From Seiridium cupressi (Eukaryota > Ascomycota > Sordariomycetes > Amphisphaeriales > Sporocadaceae), in assembly GCA_036674765.1 (NCBI GenBank), contig JARVKI010000127.1, positions 1 to 64,000 on the forward strand: a DNA stretch of 64,000 nt. Reading direction: 5' to 3'. This document shows, one piece after another, positions 1 through 11,138 of the stretch. How positions within the stretch are numbered: the first letter of the stretch is position 1; the number at the start of each line of letters is the position of its first letter. Below the pieces are notes generated by a model. The model was not told where the DNA came from. It searched no databases and saw only the letters and a list, made by a program, of their open reading frames with translations. The position numbers were made by a program, and so were the translations under genes.

Positions 1-1379
1 AGTTAATAAAAAAACAACAAATAAATAAATAATATAATAATTTAAATATATAAATACGTAATAAAACGTATGTTTTTTATAAGGTATTTATTTTTTAAAA
101 ATATTAATTTATTTAATAAAATAGTAATTTTTTATTAATAATTAAATTTTTAAAATAATCTTTTATTTTTATTTTTATTTTTTCCTTTTCTTATTTATTA
201 ATAATATTAAAATGAAATTTAATTAATAAATTATTAATTAGTAATTAATGAATTAATCGAAAAATAATTAAAGTTTTTAAAATAAAAACTAAAACTAATT
301 AAATTTAATTTAATTGGTTTTTCATTTTTCTTTAATTAGTATAAATTAAAACTTAAGAAAAACTAAAAACTAATTAACTAAAAGGTATTTAATTAAAATT
401 CATATTTTAAAAATCGATTTCAATTTATTAAATAATAATAATAAAAACGGCTTATTTTACTTATTATTAAATAAATTTAATTTAATAATAAAAAGGTTTA
501 AAGTTTTAAGAAAAAAGTTAATAAAAAGGTATTTTAAAATTATATGTTTTTAATTTTAATTAATAAATTAATTAAATATTATAAAAGATATTTATATTAT
601 ATAATAATATTTAAATAAAAAAGACCTATAAAACTTATTTTATTTAATAATTTAATAATTTAATTAAAAAGATATTTTAATTTTAAAAATAATTAAAATT
701 AACTTTTTAAAAAGAGTTATTTATTAATTTATTATAGATTCGAAAAATAAATTATATATACTTCCTTTTATAATTTAATCGAATGTTTAACGAACATTTC
801 GAATAATTAATTTGATTTAAATAAGATAAACTAATTTATATCGTTGAAAGATAATCGGTAATATTCGTTATATATAATATTTCGATTAATATAAATTACC
901 GGTTCTTTTAAATCTAACGTTATTATTATTATTTTATAAATTAAAATTTAATAAATTAATATATTTATATAAAATAATAATAAGTCAAGTTATAATTAAT
1001 TAATAATAATAATAATAAAATTATTATTTTATATATATATTTAATTAATGAAATAATTTATTAAATTTAATAAATTAAAATTTAATTTAATTTATTAAGT
1101 GCTATTTATTATTAATATATTTAAATTCGTATAAACGTTAATTTAATTTATTTTATTATAATTTAAAATATACTATTTTAAAATCGGTTAAATAATTATA
1201 TTAATAATAAAGTTTAAAGTTTATTTATTTATTAATTAATTAAATTAAAATTCATTTATATTAATAAGTTATTAATAGAAATTAACGTAAATTAATTAAA
1301 ATCAAATAGTTTTAATAAGTTTTAATAGAATTTGAAAAAATAAAATTAAATTAAATTAAATTTATAAAACGTATAAACT

Positions 1380-3639
1380 TTCCTAATTCTGGTATACTAG
1401 GGGTTCGTCGTATTCTAGTTCGTCGGCTTTCTGCCTTATTTTTGATTCTATAAAGACTCGTAATATTGCTCGCGTAAAGGGCGTTAGTCCTTCGTTTCGT
1501 CGCTATATCCGAATCCTATCTATAATCCTATAGGCTCGTAATCCGATTTTTTCGTTACGTTATTCTTTAAATGCTTCCTTAATTAATTCTTTAAGGTCGT
1601 TTTCTTCTTCCTATTAATTTATAATAATATTAAGTAAAAGGGATTTTAATCTAATTAAGAGTCGTCCTGTTTTATTATATTCCCTAATTTATTTTTATGT
1701 TAAACTTTTTTTATTAACGTAAATCAGGTATTTATTAATTTTATACTAGTTTTACGTTCGTAACTCTAAAGCGTATTCGCGTGTTTTTTACGGGTCGCTA
1801 ATAATTACCGCGTATCCTTAAAGGTCTTTATAAATAATAACAACGTCTTTTATTTATTTTTCGTCTTATAATGTTTTAATAAAGTTTAGTTCTAGTTTTT
1901 TAAGGAAAAACCTATATTCCAATTTCTTTTTAAGGTATTAGTTATATAATCGGTTAATATAACTAATCTAAGATATATTTATATAATTTAAGTATTTTAT
2001 TCTTAATTAGGCGTTATCCTTAAATATTATATAAAGGGTATAAGCGTCTTTAAATTTATCCTTTATAATAGCTTTTATTAAGATATTTTTAAGTTTTAAA
2101 ACGTTATAAAATAACCTTTTAAGGATAATTAACGTTTTAAAGTCGTTTTAATATCTAACGGATTACCGTATTATAGCGGGAACCCTCTTAGTTCTTTCTT
2201 TAATTAGTCGTAATTTTAATACGTCGGCTCGATTTGGGTTTTTTTCCTCTTTTTATTGCTATTCCGTATAGCGAATAATAACCTAATTCTAATCTAATTT
2301 ATTTCCATTTTTATTAGAATACGTAAGGTATCCGTAAGCGTTAATTCGTCGCTTTGCGGGGCTTCTTCCTACTACCGCGATAGTCTTAATAGCCGGTATT
2401 ATAAGGTATTATCCTGCTCCATCTTTATCTAACCTGTGCGTTACGCACTGATCGTCGTAGTATGCCGTCTAAAACAGGCCGTCGTGCTTAACTAATCCTT
2501 TCGCAATAAGGTTAAATTGCCGTCCTTCCGGGATTAGTTTAAAGGACCGTTTTTTTTTAAACGAGCGGTATTCGCTAGCAAAATATCCTATCTTTTTATA
2601 ATTATAATATATTATTAACTTCTTATTATACCTACCGTTTTCTCGCTTTATAACGTTAAAGTTTATAAATCTATTATATTATTTATATAACGTTTAGTTT
2701 TTTTAATCGCGGTTCCGGTTATTATATCCGTTTTATTAAAGTTTTCCTATATTAGTAATAATACAGTTTTAATACCTTGGGGTTTGTCTTTTTTCGGATT
2801 ATCGGGCGTATAATTAGTTATCGATACGTATTATAAATTCTGCGTATTAAGTAAAGTCGGTGGGTAAATATAAAATCCTGCTAATTTTATCCTTAACTTC
2901 TTCTTTAAAACTTTAATAATATAATATAATATATATATTATTTATATAATTTATATAAGCGGTAATTTACTTAAACTTTATAATATACGCTAATATAAAC
3001 GCTTTTTATTTAAGGTTTTTAAGCTTTTATTTAGCTTATTTCTTTTCGTTAAGGTTTTAAAATAATAATTTAAATGCCTTTTTATATCCGGCGTAGGTTT
3101 TAAAGATTTTTTATATCTCCGTTTTGCACTAACTTAACACTTATTTATATTCGCTTACTTTAGAAAGATACGGCTTAAACTACGTAAGGGCGCGTCCTTT
3201 TAAAAAGGATGCCGTATAAACAATCCTTTAAAGGTCGTTTTAAAAGCTTCTTATATAAAATAAATAATAGGCGCGAACCTAAGCAAAATACCCTTTAAGT
3301 CCTCCGGGCGTTCTATTATAAGGTGCGGGAGTATTAAACTTAAGCCTATTAGTCTTTTAGATTAATATAATAATAATATTAGCTACTCTTTATATAACGG
3401 TATTCGAATCCTAGAGTTCCTAAATAAGTTTAGCCTTACGATCTTTTTTTCGTTAAAGTCGCTTAATTTCCTTAAGAATACTCTCGTATTATTCTTTAAA
3501 GATTTTAAAGTCGTTGTTTCTATCGGAGTTAATATTTATGGCTTAAGTGGGGGATCTTTAAGGGGTCTATTTTTAAGTGGCCCTCGCAGTTTCCTTCCCT
3601 TTTTTACTACCACTGCCGCTGTCCTTATTAACGGTGGAC
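1380..3639 (-). mobile_element. Minus-strand gag-like retroelement relic
   Basis: This tract is less strongly mutated than its surroundings. On the minus strand an ATG at 3637-3639 opens a frame starting MSTVNKDSGSGSKKGKE, followed by a long reading frame broken mainly by stops of the kind RIP makes (CAG/CAA/TGG to TAG/TAA). Around 2430-2560 the minus strand reads FKLIPEGRQFNLIAKGL, followed by a Cys/His-type stretch (YDDQCVTHRLDKDG). About 1380-1610 reads as a charged helical segment (DLKELIKEAFKE). The style and the neighbouring LTR suggest the gag part of an LTR retroelement. No polymerase domain was found in this strand, so the family is uncertain. Confidence 0.5.
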
Positions 3640-3703
3640 ATTTTACCGATATTGCTTAATAATTCCTAAACCGGAATATATACTTAAATAAAAATAATTA
3701 AAA

Positions 3704-4187
3704 TATAACGAATATATTATCGTTAAGATAAACCTTAGGATAATATATTAATATAGGGTTTATATTAATAGGGTATATAATATAAAATAGGAATATTAAG
3801 TTTTAAAAAATAAAAATATAATCGTTAAAGCTTAATAGGCCTTATTTATAAATAAATAAATATTTAAATTAATTATTAAAATAATAATTATTTATATAGA
3901 AATACTTATTATATATATATTTATTTATTCCCTTACTAATCCTATTTGCTTATATTTGCTTAATAAGCGGGACTGATTACGGTTAGTATTAATTAATAAG
4001 TCCTACTAATCACTTTTAATCGTTGGCTTTGATTAGTTCCTGCCGTTTGCCCTGTCTCCACCACATTAATATCTGGTATATTTGCTCCCTGCACGTCCGT
4101 ATTGCTTATCTTTTATTATTATCTTAGTCCGTGCTTGCGGAGTAGGGTTTGTTCCGTTCCGGCTCCCTTTAACTTATATTCGTAATA
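3704..4187. repeat. LTR-like repeat, copy 1
   Basis: From 3704 to about 3930 this matches the first 230 bp of the repeat at 6089-6522 in the same orientation, with shared strings such as cttaataggccttattta. The rest diverges but ends in cgtaata, the C-to-T version of the cgtaaca end of copy 2. It begins tataacg where copy 2 begins tgtaacg, again a G-to-A change. It lies between the minus-strand gag-like frame (67 bp away) and the plus-strand gypsy pol. It could be the 5' LTR of the minus-strand element. No matching 5-bp target duplication is visible, so both ends are approximate. Confidence 0.55.
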
Positions 4188-7130
4188 AATTTACGTTAAT
4201 TATTAAAGGTTAAATAACGTTACGGTTAAAAACTAATATTTTATTTTACTTATTTAAAAAACGTTAAACGCTTTTTATAAAGTTAAATATTTTATTAAGT
4301 TTAATATTACCGCCGCGTTTAATAATTTACGGATCGCTTTTAAAAACGAATAAAAAATAACGTTTATTACCCGTTTTAATTTATTTAAATATTTAATTGT
4401 AAATTTTAATATAACGAGTACGTTTAATTTATTTTAATATTACGTAAACCACGTTTTATTTAACGTATTTAATAAATATATTACCGTTTATTTTAATAAT
4501 ATATTTATTTATAATAAATCGAAAAAGGATTATAAACGTTACGTTATTAATATAATTTAAAGGTTTATAAACGTAAACTTAATTATAAACATCCGGAAAT
4601 ACGAGTTTAAAATTATAAAAACAAAATACTTAAACTTTATTATATCCACGTTTAATATTAAAATAAACCTTAATAAAGTTTTAATTATTATAAATTAAAA
4701 GCCTTTTTAAAATTTAAAAAACCTTTAATATTTTATTAATTTTACGAATTATTACCGTCGGTTTATTAAAAGGTTTTCTTAAATAATTAAATTATTAATA
4801 ATATTAATATTTTAGTTAAAATAGCCGGGCTTGCTTTTAAAAAACGCCGTAACGGCTTTTTAAAGGCTTAAAAACGCCTTTATATCGGCCCCGGTCTTAA
4901 TATATTACGAATTTTAATAACCTATTATATTAAAAGTTAATACGTCGGATTAAACCTTTAAAAGCGTATTATTTTAAATAAAAAACGATTAAACCTTTTA
5001 TTTAATAGCCTTTTTCTTATTTAAATATATATTTATAAAATATAATTACGAAATTTACGATAAAAAATTCTTTATAATTATAAAAGCTTTTAAAAAATAG
5101 CGCTTTAAACTTTAAAATATAAAAAACCACGTAAAGGTTATTACGGATTATAAAAATTTATAATATTTCGCTATTATAAAGTTATTAAATTAACGGCAGG
5201 TTAAATAATTTAAATTTTTAAATAATTTTAAGTTTTATATCGTATATAAGTTTAAAAAACACGTTATTATTTTAGATATATTATCCCGACTTTTTAACGT
5301 CGCTTTAATTAATAAGTTTAATTTTACTAACGATAAAATAGCGAATAAATCTTAAATCCTTTTTTTATTAAATTATTAAGTTATATTATATATTTTAAAT
5401 ATATTAAAACCGATAAATACGTTAATTTAACGGGTATACGACTTATCGCCTTTAATATAACGTATTTTAAAATCTTTTATAAAAAAATTATCCGCGAGGT
5501 TTTTTATTATAATAAAACGCTAATTTTAAATTATAAAAGCCGATTATAAAGCGAATAAAAACCGTATTTATATTTTAAACCGCTTATTTATACCTTTTAA
5601 TAAAAAGCTTCGCTTTTAAATTTTATACTGTTTATATAATTTAAGGCTAACCGGTTATTTAAAGCGTTATAAAACGTACGACTTTATCCGGCGGACGTAT
5701 TTTTAACCTCGATTATTTAAAAACGTAATTATTTTTATTAAAAATATTATATATATTAACGGATTAAAATATTTAAAATAACCTTTTTAGGTTTTTTTAG
5801 TTTATTATTAATACTATTTTGTTTTAATTAATTTTTTTTATTAATTACGTAAACTTATTATTTAATTATAAAAAAAATAAAGTTATATATAAATATATAT
5901 TAATAATAATAAACCGTTTAACGAAAATGCGTTATTTTATCCCTGTTTTTAATATATTAACGATTATATTTATAAACACTTTTATTACGGTGGTATATCG
6001 CTTATATAAAACCCCGGTTATTATTATCTCGGATCGTAATACTTAATTTATTTTAACGTTTTAAAAAGAATTTAACCGGCGATTCGGCTGTAACGAATAT
6101 ATTATCGTTAAGATAACCCTTAAGATAATACACTGGTGTTAGGTTTATACTAACAAGGTACGTAATATAAAATAGGAATATTAAGCTTTAAATAAGAATA
6201 AGAATATAATCGTTAAGGCTTAATAGGCCTTATTTATAAGTAAATAAATGCTTAGATTAATTACTAAAGTAATAACTGTCTATATGGGAAATGTCTATTA
6301 TATATATATCTATTTATTCCCTTATTAATGTTTCGTGGGAGCGCTGGGAGCGCACAGCTCCTATCGTTCCTGGAGTTATAAGAGCGCCGTGCTCTTGTTG
6401 CTCCTAATCACGTGACCTGAGTGTCCATGTTTATTTGTCTAATAAGATCGTTATGGCAGTGATTGGCTGCCTAAGCCCTTGTTCTCTATATAAGGCCCCG
6501 TCCCTGGCCTGCGTTCGTAACATCGGCGTTATATTATATATATTTACGATAATTTACCCGGAATTAAATAATTAAACTAAAATAATTAAAGCTTTTATAA
6601 AATAATATTTAAAGGTTTATTATACGTTTTATTAAAATAATTAAGCCGATTAGTTATTATTAATAAAATTCGCAACGAATAATTAAATATTTAAATTTAC
6701 GGGAGTTTCCCTTTTTTTTGCGAATTATAAATAGAACCCGTTTATAAAAACTAAGCCGGTACGTTAAAATAACGCTTTAAAAACCGTTTTATAATAATAA
6801 GAATTTTATAACGTTATAACGGTAACGGATAAAATAAACCGTATTTTAATTATAATTAAAATATTATTAATTAATTTATAAAAAAAATATTTTATAAATA
6901 AATATTATTTTAATATTACGTTATTATAAATTAATATTAAAAATATTAATTCCGTTTAATTTTTAACTAAATTAAATAATAAATAAATAAGCCCGTTTTT
7001 AATTTCGCAAATTTACCGCCGAATTATAATTATAAAATTATTACCGGTATATAAATTTTTTTTATTTTTTTACGTTTTTTTAATTTAACGTTATAAAAAT
7101 AGCTTTTTAAATTAAACTTTAATTAATAAA
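4188..7130 (+). mobile_element. Ty3/gypsy pol relic (RT, RNase H, integrase), RIP-inactivated
   Basis: Conceptual reading of the plus strand through stops and some frame changes gives a clear gypsy pol order. At about 4194-4260 there is RT palm sequence like V-N-Y-x-R-L-N then N-x-Y-x-L-L-I. At about 4480-4503 the catalytic box reads V-Y-F-N-N-I, where RIP would have turned the two Asp codons (GAC/GAT) into AAT. NYYRRFIKRFS is at 4749-4781. The RNase H segment VITDYKNL-x-YFAIIKLLN starts near 5138. Integrase ISDRNT-x-FILTF is near 6030. After the solo LTR, the frame resumes with NN-x-ADWLLLIKFATNN, then FTGVSLFFANY near 6695-6730. The polymerase active site and many Trp/Gln codons are destroyed. 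It is a dead fossil; the 3' end is approximate. Confidence 0.8.
6089..6522. repeat. Solo LTR (434 bp) with 5-bp target duplication
   Basis: The element starts TGTAACG at 6089 and ends CGTAACA at 6522, giving TG...CA termini. It is flanked on both sides by TCGGC (6084-6088 and 6523-6527), a perfect 5-bp target site duplication as expected for LTR-retrotransposon integration. Removing the LTR and one TCGGC rejoins the gypsy integrase frame exactly. There is no internal region or second LTR within the gypsy relic, so this is a solo LTR left by LTR-LTR recombination. The distal 200 bp is GC-rich, with a TATA-like ctatataagg at 6485-6495, and shows little RIP; the proximal half is partly mutated. 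Confidence 0.85.
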
Positions 7131-10100
7131 GCGTTTAACCGGCGTATTATAAACGTTTTAATAATGGATAAAAATAATATTAATATTAAAAAAAAGAGTA
7201 ATATTTTAAAAAGATATTAAACTCCCGTTTCCGCTTTAACGGTTTAAAATATAAAATTAAATAATTATACCCTTATAAATCTTTTTAAAAACCGGTTAAA
7301 TATTTAAAAAGATATAACGATATAATTAAAAAGTTTTACCGGTTTTTATTAACGAAATTAATATTATTAATTTAGCCTTAATAAAATAATAAACGCGAAA
7401 TAAAAGCGGGAAAACGCTATAATATTAAAATTTAAATAAGCTAATAAAAAAGTTAACGGTAATATTTACTTTAAACGGAATAAACGTAAAATAATTATTT
7501 TAATTTTTATTAATTTTAAAACGAAGCAGGGTTTTAAAGGTAATTAAAAGACGGAAATACGAAAATATAACGGCGATACGCTAAAAATATAACGGTATAC
7601 CGGCTAAATAAATTACGAAATATACCGGTTAAAAACTAAAATAATATACCGGTTAAATTATAAAAATTAGAATAAATTAAAATTAAAAACGATAAATTAT
7701 TATTTAAAAAAAGCGGATACGGTTAAAAACGCTAAAAAGACGATATTAATATAACGATAAATTATAAAAATCGAATTTATTATTTTAACTTTTAAAAAAA
7801 GTCGCGTTATATTAATTAACTTAATTTATCGCCGCGTTAAAAAAACGCTTAAATAATAATAAAAATATAATTTAATTCCCGGTTATAATTTTCGTTTATT
7901 TATTTAAATTTAACCGCTTTAGCGCGAATAACGTTATAAACGTAATAAAAAAAGTTATATTTAACGTTTTTTTAAATAATATAACTTTAATCGTTACTTT
8001 TTAAACGTAGTTAAAAAAAATAAAACGTTAACAAAACGCCATTTAATCGCGTTTAATTTTATAAGAATTTATAATAATTTCGACCTTTTAAACGGGGATT
8101 TTATAAACGCGGCGGGGGCGGGGGTAATAAAAAATGTTATTACCTTTTTAAATTTTTAAAAATACGTTATAAACATTTTTTTAAGCGTAAAATAATTAAT
8201 TACGATTTTAAAACGCTAAAGTACCGTTTTTACTTACGTCCCGGTTTTTTAATAACGGTTAAACCGTATTTAATACGATAATATTTTTTAATAATTTTAA
8301 AAACAATTATAAGCTTAATTATAACGCTAATTATAACGACGCGGTTAAATACTTTTTAAAATATTTCTAGTTTACCGTCGTTATTATAGCGATTTACGGC
8401 CAGGTTACGCTTTTAATCCTTACGACTTATTAAACGTTAAAAAATATAAACGTAATCGAAAAAGGCGATTAAATCGATAAAATTACCGGTTATAATCGTA
8501 ACCGTTTAAATAATATTAATAAAGTAAAATATAATTTTAAAATAATAAAATTACCGGCTCGTATAAGTTTTTACGCTTTTTATATTATTTATAAAGGATA
8601 AAAGTTACGATAAAGCGATATAAGATTTTAAATAATTTAAAAATTAACCTAAAAGGTATCGCCCCGATAATAACGGTTTTAAATTACTTTAAATAAATCC
8701 GTAAATAATATATATATAAATTCTCTTTATTATCGTAAGTACGATTTACGGTTTTTATTATTTAAGCGTAAATAAATTATAGCTTTTTATTATTAACGGG
8801 ACGAAAATTAATAAAAATATCGTTATTATTATCGTTATCGTTAAAAAAAAGGGTTAAAATTACGGGGAATAAATATAATTAATAATAAAAAAGTAATATT
8901 ATAATATAATTAAAAAAACGTTATATAAATATAATAATAATACGATTATAACGAAAAAAAGTTATAATAATAAAAGACCGTATTTATTTTTCGGATTTTT
9001 AAGATTAGCTAAATTAGGTCCCGGAATAATAAGAGTACGAACGTACGGGTTAACCGGGGCGTTAACGGTACGGGCCGTTTTACCCGCTAACCTAAGCATC
9101 TCGCAGCTATAAATAATTATACGCGGACCGGATAACTTATATATAATTATAATTAATAAGTATATAAGGTAAAATAATGCTTTATAATTATAATTACGGT
9201 TAATTACGGTTTAAAAGGCGAGGTTATTATTACGGTATTAAAACGTTATTAAAGCGTTAGCGGTACGGCGTTTATAAAAAGCCGTTATATTAATTTAAAA
9301 CTTAGTTTTTTTCCTTTTTTTTTTCGTATAATAATAATATACTAAATTATTAATATATAAAACTGTAATACCCATTTAATATATAATAACGTTATTAATT
9401 AATATTTTTAATATTAATTATAATAATTAAATAAACTAATAACTTTATTAAGTTTTTATTATAATATATTATAATAACGCTTTAAATATAAATATAAAAT
9501 AAGCTTTATTAAACTATTAACGTGTTATTAACTTTATATTATAATAAAAATGGGTGGTTTATAAAACTTTATTTATCGTTATATTAAATATCGATACTAA
9601 CACTTTAAATTTTATAATAATATTAACTTTTAAACCTTTTCCTTTATATTCCCTTTTAATTTAATAATTAATTAATTACCGGAATTATTCGTTAAAAACG
9701 TCGCTTTTTAAATATATAACTTTAATTTTTTTAAAACTTTATACGTTTTCGTCGGAATAATACGTTATTAAAATACTTTTAATCCGATTAAAAGATTTTA
9801 AAATAATTTTATCGTTAAATTTTACAACGATTCGTTTATATTTACGAATCGTTATTATAATTCGATTTATAAAAGTTAATTTATTCCCGTCGCTTTTAAT
9901 ATTAACGAAAGTTATTTCGATTCGATTATAATTAAGTTCGATAATATCGTTTTTACCCGGTTATAAATAAAAAGGATAAAAAAACTTTATTATTTTAATA
10001 ATTTTCGTACCGTTTTTAAATTTCCTTATAATTAAAATTAATATTAATTAAAAGGCTTTTAATTATTAAAAAAAAGGTTTATAACGAATTTTTAAAAATT

Positions 10101-10870
10101 GTAAATAAACGATTAAAATTTAATAATTAATAATTTTTTAATTTTATTTTAAAAAGCTTATAATAAAGGATAAATTCGAAGTACGGCGGTTTTAAAGCTT
10201 TACATATTTATATAATAAATAGAAAATTTAAACTTTTACGGTATAATATATCGGTAAATAAATTTAATTTATATAAATTTAACTTACGCAGGTTTAATTT
10301 ATATACGTTAAAGAAATTTTATAATACGTATATTTCGATTTAATAATAAAAAAATATAAAAGTTACGCGAATTAAAATAATAAATTAACGTTTTATATTA
10401 CGTATAAAAACTTATTTTAAAGATTTTTTTTATTATAAAATACCGGTTATTATAATTAAATCGATAAATTTTTTTACTTTTATTTTCTTTTATAAAGGTT
10501 ATTTATACGGCGATTAAGGATTATATTTATAATTTATTTTAATACGTTAGATAAAATATTTAAAATAAATAATAATGTTATAATAACTTAATGGCTTTGC
10601 TATCGCGAGGTCGTCGGGCGCCTTTTAGGCGACCCTCGACCTTTTTAATTTATCTTTCACCCTATTTCTACCGTACGTCGCGTAACAGTCTTTTTATTTT
10701 ATAAAAAATTTAAAATAATTTTTTAATATATTACTTTTAAATTTTATATTAAACTAATTAAAAAGTTTATTAAACGCTTTTTACGCGACTTTTAAGCTTT
10801 TTAATTCATTTTCGATTACACTTTTTAATTTTCCTTCGTAATAATAATCGTGCTTTGTTTTTTAAATAAA
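7131..10870. other. AT-rich stretch without recognisable genes
   Basis: This is RIP-degraded sequence in which I could not identify any protein family on either strand. A slightly GC-richer patch lies at about 9000-9130 and another at 10,600-10,690 (tatcgcgaggtcgtcgggcg and following). These are probably remnants of further repeats. Composition returns to normal over 10,850-10,900. Confidence 0.6.
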
Positions 10871-11138
10871 GAAACCACTTCCCGGTACGAGACAAAGGCT
10901 AAGTAGTACAATGACGCCTGCGGATATAAAGCGCAGCTTTTCAGTATATACGTAGTGGTAGAAAGTGGATAAACATAGTGTAGTGAGTCGTTAACGATCG
11001 ATCACCTAAGGCAGCTGTACACTCTGTCGATAAGTAATTGCAACAATACACGAGTTCTTCGCAGCGGGTAGCTTAACATAGAGCACTCTCAAAAGCATCA
11101 GTGCCGGCTATCGACGTGTGCTAAGCGTATAAAAGATA

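Larger units (their letters stand above)
1..10870. repeat. AT-rich, RIP-degraded repeat island
   Basis: The whole block is dominated by A and T, with stop codons in all frames. In 4201-4320 I count no CpA and no TpG but seven CpG and many TpA. That is the signature expected of repeat-induced point mutation (C to T, preferentially at CpA) rather than simple AT bias. CpG survives throughout as acg/cgt/ccg. Parts at about 1380-3640, 3930-4187 and 6320-6522 are less affected. No intact gene is present. The block ends rather abruptly near 10,870, where composition becomes normal. Its left boundary lies outside the window. Confidence 0.93.

Noticed and set aside
3704..6522. A single LTR retrotransposon bounded by the two LTR copies.
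   Set aside because: The right copy has its own 5-bp duplication and the integrase frame continues on its other side, so the two copies do not delimit one element.
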